A stretch of 64,000 nucleotides of DNA from Daphnia pulex (lineage: Eukaryota > Arthropoda > Branchiopoda > Diplostraca > Daphniidae): positions 1,736,001 to 1,800,000 of the forward strand of contig NC_060020.1 of the NCBI RefSeq assembly GCF_021134715.1, given 5' to 3'. The translations under genes and the position numbers were made by a program. Below are positions 48,601 through 60,384 of the stretch, piece by piece; the first letter of the stretch is position 1, and the number at the start of each line of letters is the position of its first letter. The notes under the pieces are model-generated. The model saw only the letters and a program-made list of their open reading frames with translations. It was not told the DNA's origin and made no database searches.

Positions 48601-51600
48601 GCCGATTTGAAAGCCTTGTAACTACCAAATAGATACAGCGTCCTTGAGGACAGAAATTCTACACACAGCAATCATATGCAGGTCACGCTGTGAATGGGAG
48701 AAAGCGAAACGATTTGAAATAGAAACTTTTGGGACAGCGTTGGATTTAGGTTTGATGGATGGCGTTACAAAAAAAAACCCGTAGCAAGGCGGATACAAGT
48801 GCAAAATTCCAACTCAAAGAAGATGTTGAGGCGAAACCAAAGAAAAACAAAAAAGAAATTGCCTAAAGGTCTCGCAGGATTAACCTGAGACGGCACGTGC
48901 TGACTTCTTCTTCTTCACTTTTTATGACCGCAATTCTATTTGCCTTTCCCTTACAACAGCAAAGACAAGCTGGCGATGTAGCTACAAGGCTAGTAAAAAC
49001 AGAAAGGATGTGTGCGGGATGAGGATTTTCGTCGTATCCACCCCCTCCCTCTTCTACAATATCCATTCCTACATCATAAACGAAGCTGGTGAAAGCTTTG
49101 TCGACGTCGGTGCGTGTTCGCGGACTATACAAAGTGCACAGCGGGTCTGTGTAACTATCGTGTCTGTAGACTGTCGGAGTCTTCTTTTAATAGTTTAAGA
49201 AGAAGTTGAGGAGGTGCATATAGAAACAAAAGGATGTACGCGATTCCCCAGCACGACACGTTTCTCTGTGTACAGATGTGACCGACGTGACCGTGGACTT
49301 GGTGGTCGTGGACGTGCCAAGTTGGGGGCAACGGCGCGTTATGTGTACACGCCCAGGCCTTCTGCTAGACATTCACAATATATTGCGACGGCGGCGACGG
49401 TGGTCTAAAACACGCCCTTCGAGGGTGGTCGCATCCGGCGAAACGGTAGAGCGCAGGATTTGAAAGGATCATTTCGCCCGCCCCGGGAGTTCAAAGTAAA
49501 AGTTGATGACGCGCGAAGAGAAACAAATCAGATAAGAAACGGGGAAAAAACGTCGTGAAACATAAACTAACTTGTGTCTCACGGTCACGTGAACAATGAG
49601 GGTGGACGGGGGCATCCCTCACGTGAGCGACAGACGCACGTTTATACCACCACGCAGTAATTAGCTTTCGCAGCGAGTGATGCCATCACGAAACAATTAA
49701 TTAGACAAAACTCCACTTCGTTATTCCGGTATTCGTTATCAGGGGCTCTTATCAAAACTACTGTTCAGCAAATCCCACTTTTTCTTTTGCCAATTTCGGT
49801 GGGTCATTGGCATGGCTTTCCTACTGGTAGTTGCTGGCAATCGATAAAGCTTAGTTTAGTGATACATAAGATGCGGTTCCAATCATCCAAAGTTGGGATT
49901 ATAATTAAGGCTAAGAATAAAATAAAAACGACAAAAGATGAAAAACCAATCAAATTACAAAATTCAATCATCTTTAACCCAAGCTCAATAAGAAAAAATG
50001 GGATTTCAATTCTAACCTCCAATAGTCCAGGTCGGCCAAATGGCGAAGCCACTCGGGAGTAAATTATCACTACGTCAAGTAATTATTCAAAACAATCGGT
50101 CATGAATAATTGAATGAATAAGGAAACGACAACAAAAATCAATAAAATGACTGGCTAATAAATACTCAAACTCTAAATGGACGAAAATTTCAAATATGTA
50201 GTTGCAATCAAATCGATCATCGAAATCTGGATTAACCGACGTCCGTGTCTATCGTTAATTATTATCACGCCGTTGTGCAGAACCTTCTCCTCCACTAGAT
50301 CCGTCTCTTGCTGGCCAATCGCCAATCCGCCGCCACCGACAGACTCCCCTATTCACGACCCAATCCCATCACATATCCAATTTTTGATTTTATTTGTGGG
50401 TCCTTAATTAACTCGTTCCGCATTCCCAGGCATTAGCTGGATTGAATTGCTCGAGTACGTTGCTCCTCGGCTATCTTTGCTTTAGAACAAAGGCAATCCT
50501 GGGACATTGTAATGACAGGATCTACGCTCGTTGTGCTCCACACAAACGACATGAACATGTTTCTGTAAAATTCCACAGAAGAAAGAAAGAAAAATGGTGG
50601 GGGAGGAAACAAAAAGAAACCGAGGCAGAAAGATAATAAACAGTGTGATCATTTTACGAGTGCAAAAAAAATGCCTCTCAATGATGTAAATCATCAGAGT
50701 TGTTACAGTCTAATGCAATCGGATAAATTTCGAAAGATGCCCAAATGGGATGTCAAGACTTTCTTACAAGTAGTAGCCGAAAAAGAAGACCGAGTGGATT
50801 TTATTAATAGCCTCCAGTCCATAAAGGAGTTGGCTGGAGGATTGTGGGATCGTTTTTGTTTTATTCGACCAACGTTACATTACTTTCCCTTCCACCCCAC
50901 TTTTTCAATCCCGATCGAGAGGGACGATGTATTGTCGTGAGTAAGATTAGTCGATTATTATTATTATTATTAGTAGTAGTAGTAGTACTAGCTCCTGAAT
51001 TTATTTTGATTCTTTTTTTTTTTATGGAAGGCGACAATGGATATTTCGGCATATCACCAAGGGATTTGGCTGTTGTTGATATTTACGAGCATAGGCGAGG
51101 CATTTGTCAGCGGTATTAAAGAAAACGAAAAAGCGGAAAGACGATAAATCTGCACACTCACATCCGGTCTACATGTCCGGAACTATCCGGGGTTTTTAGC
51201 GAAGCCAGAAAGCCGTTAGCGAAAATGACCGGCGGACGAGGTTTAGATAGAGAGAGAGTGAAAGAAATAAGTAATGAGTGAAACAAAACAAAAAAAGCCG
51301 AGATGGAAAGAGCCAAGCGAAAACGAGATAAAAGTATAGCCAGTAGTATAGCTTGTGTGTGAGTGGTGGCGCAAGAACCTATTTTCGGTTACTGCCGTCA
51401 ACGGGCAGGCAAAAAAAAAGCGGACGGGCGGGCGCGAACGGACGGCCAACTTACCCGAGGAGTCGACGACACTGAATAGATTGAGGCGCGCGGATACGCC
51501 GATGAATAAGACGAATAAGGCGAATACGATGACGAATACATTTGCGGATGATAATCGCTCCAGTACGACGCCTATAATCAAACACAAGACAAATTCCACA

Positions 51601-54344
51601 CAACAGTTTTCTTCTGTTCATTAAAACTGTTTCCAAAGAAGCTGACGGTATTCATTAGTTTGTTGTCGTCGCTTTTCACGGACAAGTTTCACGCAATTGT
51701 TAAATCACGATCAAATCGACGGAAGAAAAAAAAGAAGAGGAGAATGTTGAATTACACGAAAGCGTCCATAAACAAGGCTAACAATTCCAGGCATCTCCTT
51801 CCTGTCTTGTTCGCATACGTTTTCCAGTTGGCTATTTCTTTTCGAGATCCAAGACTCTCCCTTCCCACACCTACCTACCTCCTCTTGCATGAGCTTATTT
51901 TAGTCCGGATCTTTTCGTTTCTTTTTGTTTGGTCCTGCAAAAGCCAGTGGCCGTGCAGAACACCCTTTTGTTGTGTTGTTGTTTTTACCAATGCGCTGCC
52001 GACGCCGCTACCGTCCGGTTCTCCTACGGTGCGCGGCGTCCGTTTCTATTCCCGTCCGCACGGGGCCGAAAAGAACTCAAAACTCTTTACAAAAGCGTCG
52101 GGCGCGTGATTTTTTTTGTTGTTGTTATCCCACCTTTTTTCTTTTTGGGAAAGAGGAGAATTTTGAACGCCATTTTTTTTTTTTACCGGCCCACAATCTC
52201 GCGTGTATTGCCTGGCAAACGGGTCACGGAGACGGAGCCTCTCTTCCAATATCCAGGCCCGACCGACTCTGCCGTGTCCGTCATCAAGCGTTTGCAAGGG
52301 AGAAAATGAGGAGAAATAAGATAAGACGTCGGTTCAACGTCATTAACCACACGGGATAGGCGGCCACTACCCAAATAAACTCCATGTCGCAAAGCTCGTG
52401 AGTAAGTGAGAAAGCTCGCTCGAGTGAAAATATCTTCAAACTCGTCATTTCGCTTCTCTCTTTTTTCTTTCGCTTCCGCCTTCATCTGGTTCGCTCGTCC
52501 CTTCTTCTTCTTCCATCACTCGTCGACTTCCTAACTCTGTCGAGACACTACATGTGGCAATAGACACCAGTAATAGTCTGGAGCTGGGCTCTGAAAGCCT
52601 ATTAAGGCCAGTGAAAATCCGCAAAAGGACGTCAACGTGAATGACGGCGTGCGATTGCGGCTAGCGAAAAGGGCGGACATTGGAAGTGAAGGATAACAAT
52701 TGGTAGGCGCGAACGCGAAGCATAACGCCTGCTTTCTTGGCCATTGCTTGGCGACACCGAAAAAGCAATCATTTTGACACGCCCGACCGTTTCTCTCCGT
52801 GTCTCCCTTCCGCTATCGCACCAGCCATCGTTGTTCTCTCTATCCCCCCCCTCCTTCCATTCAAACCACTCGTATTATTCTTTGTGCGAGAAGGCATTCA
52901 ATTACAAAGGAAATGTGTGCAGTCAAAGAAGCCGCTGTTTCTCACTTGACAGGCTTGATGGACTCTATGATTCGTTCTGTTATTCTTAGACTCCCGGTCG
53001 CCGAGACTCGACACCATTCCCCAAATCATTTCCGCACATTCAACCCACCAGCCTCTATATCCAGCCGTAGTCTCCTAACTCGTGCATTGTTGACCAGAAT
53101 CGACTTCTGGCAAAATATAAGAAAAGAAACAAAAGAACTTGACGAGAGAAAGTGTGTTACATATTCTTGGCTGAACTTGGCGTGACGTACTCGATCTGAT
53201 TGCCAAGAAACGGTTACCAAAAGGATCGAATCCAAGAAGGAAGTCTCTGGCGTTCCGACGTACCCAACTCGCATTCTCTTCCAAGTCCTAGCCCAAGACC
53301 CTAGTATCACCGTACGTGCTGAAGAAGACATTGACTCGAATAAACAAACTCCCCAAAAGCAAAACATAAGGTAAACAAGATCAACGACCAAGTTCTACGT
53401 ACGGCAAGGGATCCAAATAAGACAGCGACGGGACTTTTTGGCCGATATGAGTTGGCACAAACAACACGAGACTTTTAAACTGGACGCGAAAAAAAAAATC
53501 AGAAAAATCAACTCACACAAAAAAGTTCGGGATAAGATCACGTGGTGTTGGTCCATCCAAAATTAGACCCCGGAGGTGCTGGGAGCGCAGGATTACTAGG
53601 ATCTATTAGGAAGGAAGTTGGCGTAAACACCGCCCACGCTCATCCTTCCCTCGTTTTGCGATCGCGATTTACAGTACATCGCGGGATATGTGCTTGTGAC
53701 ATTTAGCAATCAACCCATCACTCTTCTCTCCCTCGTGCCAACGTGAATCTTACTGATAGCTTGCCCACCCATTTCGCAAAATGTCAGCTGTGAATGCTAT
53801 GAAAACACGAAAAACACAAAAATAAAAGGAGGAATGAAGCTGTGTTCCTTTTTTTCTTTTTTGGCTGTGATTTGCGATGCCAGAGACTCAACCGAGATCC
53901 ACTTCCTTCTTCTTCTTTTGTCTTCGCGTCAGGAGCACTCACGTATACACACACACACACAATCACATTAAAACGCATCTTCTATTGTTCCCATTACGAG
54001 ATATCCTCCTATCTTTTGCATTTTCTAATAACTTGGCTCCTAAAACTTGACGCTGCACGAAAGACGGCCTAATATCTTCACTCGTTTTTAGTTGGCGACG
54101 TTCTAGTTTTGTCATCACAGCAAAAAACAAAAATTTTTTTTTGTTGTTTTTGGTTTGGCTGTGAAGCAAAAAATGAACGAAGAAAAGAAAACAGTTGAGG
54201 GGATTTCAACCGCCCCAATAATGGGAGACTTACCGGCATATAGTTGCTACGCAGGGATGACGTGTAGGCCGACGATGATGAACCGCCATAGGAGCTACCG
54301 TAGGAGCCACCATATCCTCGTTGACTGGAGTAGTAGCCTGCCAT
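42624..54344 (-). CDS. Tyr/Gly/Ser-rich protein with acidic E-P repeat tail; probable muscle gene (unrecognised)
   Basis: Exons 54234-54344, 46297-46500, 45243-45361, 44987-45162, 43707-43795, 42838-43239 and 42624-42767 join in frame to 414 residues. The start M-A-G-Y-Y-S-S-Q-R-G-Y-G-G-S-Y-G is Gly/Ser/Tyr-rich; then A-Q-T-Y-H-G-S-I-P-R-I-A-H, D-I-Q-E-D-M-R-N-W-R-Y-A-A-S-S-V-L-N-R, a Ser/Tyr segment with S-M-Y-L-S-S-R-S, a basic helix (K-D-Q-R-M-A-R-R-V-D-A-R-N-R-I-N-E-K-R-D), a predicted helix (V-N-K-K-V-A-Q-A-N-E-E-L-A-R-I-A-A-E-D-R), E-D-P-W-D, six or seven Lys in a row, and E-P repeats. The first four exons match the paralogue at 57.5-59.6 kb. The first intron is 7.7 kb. MEF2-type and other shared upstream blocks suggest muscle expression. 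An upstream coding or splice continuation of exon 1 is possible (frame open 5' of the ATG). Confidence 0.7.
46501..54233 (-). other. Large first intron of the probable muscle gene
   Basis: About 7.7 kb without a supported exon on either strand. It has homopolymers and a (TTA)n/(GTA)n array at about 50955-50988. Frames such as 51929-52309 or 45554-45913 (just outside) lack domains and splice support. Muscle genes often keep enhancers in first introns, but I see no specific site cluster to report. Confidence 0.4.
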
Positions 54345-54564
54345 TGCGTAATCGTCTTCTCCGGATCCGAAGAATGAAAATAGGAAACGATAGGGGTTCA
54401 AAACCGAAATAAAAATGAATAGACAATCATAGGCATAAATTTATATGAGGCATTCTCTTACCCAATTTCTGTTGTCCAGCCAAGTCCAAATGAGAAAAAA
54501 GATCTCCCTAATTAACAACTTCACGATCGGCCCAGATGGGGGAAAGGGGTCTTTTGATTGAGGG

Positions 54565-54725
54565 AGACGGTTTTTCTTTCGTCCGGCCACCAAGCAGAGT
54601 GCGTCGTCGACTGTACTTGTAGTGAACGTGGAGATGGAAAGCGACCCGAGTGCTCTACGTCCGAAACAAAACTCTTCCACAAGCTCGCAAGCTTCCACAA
54701 GCTTCCACGAGCACTAAATTTAGAT
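54565..54725 (-). promoter_or_regulatory. Conserved promoter module of the probable muscle gene, with MEF2-type site
   Basis: Blocks shared with 59797-59946 are GGTTTTTCTTTCGTCCGG followed by C/T-A-C-C (54569-54591), CCCGAGT, GAAACAAAAC...CTCCACAA-like sequence at about 54662-54683, and the palindrome CTAAATTTAG at 54714-54723. The palindrome fits the MEF2 consensus YTAWWWWTAR. The module is about 220 bp upstream of the start codon. Binding is not shown; the support is conservation between paralogues. Confidence 0.6.
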
Positions 54726-55389
54726 GCCACGGTCAATGAGAAATAGACTTAAGAGAAAGAGAGAAAAGAAAATAGGAAGAAGAAGAAGGGAAAGAGAAAG
54801 GGAGAGGAGATAAAAAACAAAACAGAATACACTTCTTGTTCTTCTTCCCATTTCCTTCATCTCATCTGCCTAGACTTTCTTGGCACCACCTACGCATATT
54901 CCACAATGGGCTAAAACGAATTGGCGGTGTAAACAAAATGTGAGAAGGAAGGAAGAAGAACATTAGAAGGAGGAACATCTCGGTTCACATCCAAAACAAT
55001 CAAAACCTTAGGATCCAAGGTCAATAAGAGGCTACTACAGCTTATCTAGCAAGTCTAGCGCCAACGTTTCGTAAAACCAGTAGCGAAACAAACAGAAGCC
55101 ATTGTTGCAGAAGGCAAATAAAAATAGCGATGGAAAGGAACATATGAAAAAGGATAGGTATCCTTCCGTAAAACCAGGAAGAATTAGTTGCTCGCCTCCA
55201 CCCCTCAAATTTTTTAAATAAGTCTTCCCTTCCTTCCGTTTGAAAAGCTCCGGTTTCGGTTTCTAAATGCAGTTCTGGGTCACTCGGCTGGAATCCTGGG
55301 TGATAACTATATCAACGGCACAAACGCCTCCAGGTGAACTAATAATGCGTAATCGTCATGAATCAACGCGTCTATTTAGGATACCATTC

Positions 55390-56940
55390 CTACAGTCCAT
55401 TCTTCAATTCATCCAAAAATACACGGCATTTTTGTGACAGGATCTTGGCGGCTTCAGTGAAGAGGACCTCCGGCGCCAGTGCTCCAGTAGACTCGATGTA
55501 AACTAAACACATTTTCAAATGCATCGCTAAAGTAAGGAATAAGCAAAAATCCAATAACAATACTTACAGATGAAATGGTCGCGTGCTCGGGTCAGCTTTA
55601 CAGTGTCCTCTTTTAGATCTTCGTGACGGAATACGTTGCGGCTGCAGATGTCATATCGGGCATCGTTGACTTTGGCAACCTTCTTTTCACCTGAAATAGA
55701 ATAAAAAGGTAGTGCTTCACACTAATTAAGCTAGAAGAAAAAATATAGTATGTAGCAAACCTGAGTCGACCAAATCAATAACCCCAGGGGAAAAGCACTT
55801 TTGTAATCTTTGGGCAGCTTCACCTTCCACTTCCTTAAGAAGTTTCACTTGTGGTAGGAGACGGTAAAATGCGGTAGCTTGAGAAAATAGAAAAATAGTT
55901 TTTGTTTAAATCTCGGTCCAAAAATTCTTAATCATAAAAAAAAACAATAAAACTAACCAACGGGTGAGAATTTTGCATGTTCTCGTCCGGTCCCTTTCAT
56001 TGCGTGCAATTTGATGTCAAGTTCGTGACCAGGTCTCATTTTTGCGATTAGAATGTTATCGTCAACTGGTCCAACTGCATCAGGGGTAAAGATATCTTTT
56101 TGGCCACCCAGTGGAATCCATTTCAAATGAGATGTCAAAACTGAAAAAAGTAGGTCAGCATTCTGTCGAAAAAAAAAGGTTTGAGTTTCCCTTCTTACCT
56201 CTGAAATCCCTGTACAAGTGTTCAGGATTTGTATGATCTTTAGTCCTTTGAGGATTCCACGAACATTTCACTTTTAACTCAAATTCAAGTGTATCTTCAG
56301 GAGTCCCAGTATCATCATCTAAAATGAGAGATGGGGTAACAAAGATTCAGTTATATGAAGTAAGGTGACAAAGAAAAGAATGGGTGTTTGGAGTATACCT
56401 TCAGCTCTGAATTCAAACAATCTTGGGTCAGCTTTCAATGGTATCAGTCCCAGTCTGTGGGCCAAGACTTCATCTTGGATGATTGAGGTATTGTTGAACA
56501 TGAAGACTTTGTCGAAGGCCATGGTGGGAATATCAGACAGCAAAATACGACGAAAAGCATTTGGTATGGCTGGATCAACACCAATCAAATCAAACTCCAT
56601 TTCCATATTTTCCATGCGGACAATGTTAATTTTGAGCCTCTACAAAATCAGAAAAAATGGTAATGCTCTCTTTTTATCTACTTATAGTGTAGAACTTTTC
56701 TTAGAAGAACCTTTTTGAACTTTTCAAAACTCCAACTGTCGTCAAACCCATGATGATTTCCTGGGAAGTCTGTGGCTTCAGCCTAAATAGTTATTTTTAT
56801 TATTAAATTTGGTTGAACTTAGGAAGATTTCTGTTATGTAGTATTACATTAAGAACTTCGAATTCTGTCAGCACGAGTTCATTCCTACTTTCATCAATGT
56901 ATTCCTTGCTTGATGAATATTTAACTTTACTTTTACTCAT
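55390..56940 (-). CDS. POLR1C: RNA polymerases I and III subunit RPAC1 (AC40)
   Basis: Eight exons join in frame: 56848-56940, 56711-56782, 56399-56639, 56199-56318, 55958-56140, 55761-55877, 55568-55690 and 55390-55502, giving 353 residues, about the family length. This is the alpha-like subunit that pairs with RPAC2 in the assembly core of RNA polymerases I and III. Diagnostic sequence includes [57 protein letters not shown] and a C-terminal F-Y-I-E-S-T-G. It lies between the two Tyr/Gly-rich paralogues on the same strand. The ATG chosen is the first in frame. No anomalies seen. Confidence 0.95.
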
Positions 56941-57529
56941 TTTTCCGTTGAGCTTTAACACGTGTCTGGACGAGGGAAAAATTGGCAAATAATGACTATT
57001 GTGAAAAGTGTCGTCTGCTTTTATTTATTTTTAAAATTTACTGCAAGATGTCGCCACCGTCTCGCCACCGTCTCTCAGTTTAATTCAGTTCAAATCGAAA
57101 CCGCTTTTCTAGAAAACAAACGGACATATATTATAGGGTAAAGGTAAATAATAAGAAATTAAATATTATTTTGATAGCCAATAAACACCCTCCTCTCAAA
57201 AAAAGAAAATCCTATTTCCAATAGTATTTCAAGGAATTTGTTGAGTTTTTATATTTCTATTTTTTCTGAGGCAAATAACACATACACGTTAGACACAGTA
57301 ACTGTACACGATATAAACAGTTAGCTTGGATGTTAGCGCGATACTTACGGTATAAGCTGAAGTATATTCGGCGTATCAAACAGTCCGAACTAAACTAATA
57401 CGTCAGCATTTTACAGACATGTAATGTATGGGTAAATTATTTCTTTCGGAGGAGAGAGAATAAATGGGGCATTTATCCTGAGACTGAACCATCTATGAAA
57501 AAAAAAATGTATTCGTCTTTGTCATTTAT
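56941..57529. other. Short intergenic spacer
   Basis: AT-rich spacer between the POLR1C start and the stop of the small paralogue; it must contain the POLR1C promoter. A minus-strand AATAAA overlaps the end of the paralogue frame at 57525-57530. No gene is seen. Confidence 0.45.
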
Positions 57530-59648
57530 TTAATTTTTTGTCTTATTCTTTGAAAGAATGTATTTGGACATGACAGCAATTCGTGAATTGATTTTGCTGT
57601 TATCGTCGCTTGAAGCTGAAGCCCTTGGTGTTCTACGTCTCGAATACGACTCCGGTTCTGCTGTTGCCTGCGGGATCGGTCCTCGATCAGATTTTCCTGT
57701 AATTAAGAAGTTCATTTGCAGGTAACAAAAAAAATTACAATTGGTAGAGGATGTGGTTTACCTGCTGCGTCTTTTTCCAAATCCGAATCCTTGTTAGTGG
57801 AACGGCTAGACAAGTACATTGAGTAGCGCTTATCGTAGACGGGCGGATCGTAAGATGAAGAGTCGACCGGCTTTATCGACGACGGCCTGGCATACGAGCT
57901 GCTGTAGCTAGGACTGTAGCTATCAGAGCTGTAACTTGAGCTTCTCTTCTCGTAATCCTTATCATCGTTCAGATAGCTCGAAAAGAAACGAGACAAACTA
58001 TTGATATTCATTAAATACCATCTGGTTCATTTGCGTGAAAATTTGATTTGTTCGTTACCGAGTAGAGGGTTGGGTGTTGGTCTTCGTGGCGAAGCGATTG
58101 AGCACTGACGAAGTCGCCTCACGCAATTTGCGTAAATCTTCTTCGATATCCTGAAAGTGAGCTAATGGTTTGTTAATTGATCAAACAAAAATGTAGTCAA
58201 CTTATAGAATCAAAACTTAGAACCCAACGGTAATTTCTAATAATTTGAGCTTATTCTATCAGCTATAGAATAAAACTATTTTTAAGATATGCTACGCTAT
58301 GCAAAATACGTGGGTGGTTCACAAAGCGCTCAAATAAATTTACCTCTAGTTTCATGACGGGTTCTCCGTTAGCATCATCATCCAAACACGAAGCGGCACT
58401 GTAGCGCGCCCTGGTCGTGGTACCGGTAGTCTTGACGGGTGCAATGTCGTCATCACTATCCAAGTACGACGCACGAGTGTGGCGCGAACGAACCGGGATT
58501 TTGACAGGTTCAAATTCTTCGTCGTCATCATCCAATTTCGAAGCTCGATTACGACGGGGTCTGTCTTTCTGAGTATTGACAGGTTCAATGTCTTCATCAT
58601 CGTCTTCATCACATTCAAGTCTATCTCGTAGATATCCGTCTCTCTCTCGAGCAAACATCGATTGCGGAAAATGATTCGCAACTCTCGGGACGGCTCCTCG
58701 GCAACCCGGTGCCTGAAATACAAACAAGAAGAAGTAATTGAAATTTTTTTTTTAATTTGATCATAAAAACGTTATGAATTTTGCTTAAGGAATTTTTATT
58801 AAAATAACTAACTAGGCTTTAGGCGTGTATAATATCAGCAAACTGGTTGGGAAATAAATCGCGCATACAGCCTAAACACATTCTATTTTCCACCAGCCGC
58901 GCTAGCACTTGGCCAGTCGCCACTATACCAGCATTTCCTTCTTTCCATATGCACCCCCTATCTCTATTTTTTTATTTTTGGTTCTTTAATTTACCTGTTC
59001 CGCATTCTCATCCAAGTTTTACACGCCCAAGTTCCGAAAAGAAGGGATCTGAACAAGATACGATGAGAGGTTTTGACCGATAGGAGCTAACACAAAAATG
59101 AGCGTTCAAAATTAGACTGGCTGGATAGGAGGGGGTATGAGAGAAGGAGACGACGCCAACAGGAAATTAAAGTAAACATAGCTGATGTTCCTTTTTTTTG
59201 CGACTGAGTTGAATAATAAACATTCCGTATTAAATTTGTCGACACATTTCTCTCTATGCTCATCGGTCATCTCCTTATACTAATCTCTTACCAAATCCAT
59301 TAGGCCTGTACGCAGAACCGTCACCTGATTTTTCGGCAATCGCTTTACATATTCGCACAACAAATTGTCGCTAATTGTGTGAGTGGTATTCAAAAAACGT
59401 ACATCGGAATCGAAAAACGGCCTTCTTATCTCAATATGTTAAGGTTGGCAGTTTTGTCATTTTCCAATATTCGTTTAATTAAAAGCAGAGCGTACCTGCA
59501 TGTAATTGCCCTGCATGGAATTGGTGTAGGGCATCGGCGGAGGAGGACCGTAGATGTTTCCATTGAGACCGCCGTAGTTAGCGACATTTCCTCGTGGAAC
59601 TGGTAGTTCGTAATAGTAGCCTGAGCCCTCCATCGTAATAATCTTCAT
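57530..59648 (-). CDS. Small paralogue of the Tyr/Gly/Ser-rich probable muscle protein (unrecognised)
   Basis: Exons 59496-59648, 58344-58712, 58059-58150, 57762-57976 and 57530-57696 join in frame to 331 residues. The order parallels the 42-54 kb gene: a Tyr/Gly/Pro-rich start (G-S-G-Y-Y-Y-E-L-P, G-N-Y-M-Q), A-P-G-C-R-G-A-V-P-R-V-A-N, D-I-E-E-D-L-R-K-L-R-E-A-T-S-S-V-L-N-R, and Y-L-N-D-D-K-D-Y ... S-M-Y-L-S-S-R-S, with matching intron phases. The second exon is longer and holds three imperfect repeats of the type R-A-S-x-L-D-x-D-D-D followed by P-V-K/N. The basic helix and E-P tail of the larger gene are missing; a short basic exon ends the protein. An in-frame ATG at 59633 is an alternative start. 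A TATAAA-like sequence lies upstream (TTTATA on the + strand near 59849). Function unknown. Confidence 0.7.
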
Positions 59649-59796
59649 CGCGTCCAATAGAGAAGGTAATCGAATGGTTAGGCGATTATAGCAATAGTAT
59701 CTCTATATGTCACTTACCAGCAGGTTCCCTTTGTGTAGTCGAGTTCGAATAGAAATGAAAACGGCACTCGTTTCAGGTGGAGAAACAAATGGACTG

Positions 59797-59946
59797 GGAA
59801 GGTTTTTCTTTCGTCCGGCTACCGTGGAGAGTTCGTTGCCTACTGGTTTATAGAGAACTTTGGAACGGAAACCAACCCGAGTCGTTCACTGCTGAAACAA
59901 AACGTCTCCACAAACTTCACAGTGCAAGCGAGCGCTAAATTTAGAT
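59797..59946 (-). promoter_or_regulatory. Conserved promoter module of the small paralogue, with MEF2-type site
   Basis: It carries the same blocks, in the same order, as 54565-54725: GGTTTTTCTTTCGTCCGG (from 59801), CCCGAGT, GAAACAAAAC (about 59893), CTCCACAA and CTAAATTTAG at 59935-59944. On the minus strand a TATAAA-like box lies between them near 59849. The MEF2 role is inferred from the consensus. Confidence 0.6.
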
Positions 59947-60312
59947 TACAAGGCCGTTGCTTTCAGCAGTGGGTATACTGGATATATGTATAACGTTGAA
60001 GGCATGCCGAGCAACACGTATACTACTATACTCACTATACTCAAACGCAATGGAAGGCTGGTGTCGTCTTTGAATTATCCCAGTTGTAATTAAGCACAAG
60101 CACGATTTCCTTTTCTTTGATGAAGTATACCCATAAACATTCACATCCTAGATTAATGATTTAGCATTCAATTACACAGGTAATCGTCTAATCGACCGTA
60201 GAAAAAGAGATTCTGAGAAAAAAGCACGTCCATGGTCCAAATTTGATAACATTTATTACTTTCAACTGACATTGACTCTGTTTGTCGATAAATATTATCG
60301 AAAAAAAATATT

Positions 60313-60384
60313 TGCCCCCTGTGAGAATTGAACTCACGGCCCCTAGTTTACAAGACTAGTGCTCTGCCCCTGAGCTAAGGAGGC
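60313..60384 (-). tRNA. tRNA-Thr (anticodon UGU)
   Basis: The minus strand folds as a complete tRNA. The acceptor stem GCCTCCT pairs with AGGGGGC (one G-U pair), the D stem is GCTC/GAGC, the anticodon stem CTAGT/ACTAG encloses the loop CTTGTAA with anticodon TGT, and the T stem GTGAG/CTCAC encloses TTCAATT. The discriminator base is A. There is no intron, and a run of eight T (A8 on the + strand, 60301-60308) follows as an RNA polymerase III terminator. A-box (TAGCTCAGGGG) and B-box (GAGTTCAATTCTC) regions are intact. Confidence 0.95.

Noticed and set aside
51929-52359. Overlapping frames of 126-144 codons in the large intron of the probable muscle gene
   Set aside because: Overlapping frames over the same T-rich DNA with no motif; judged chance.
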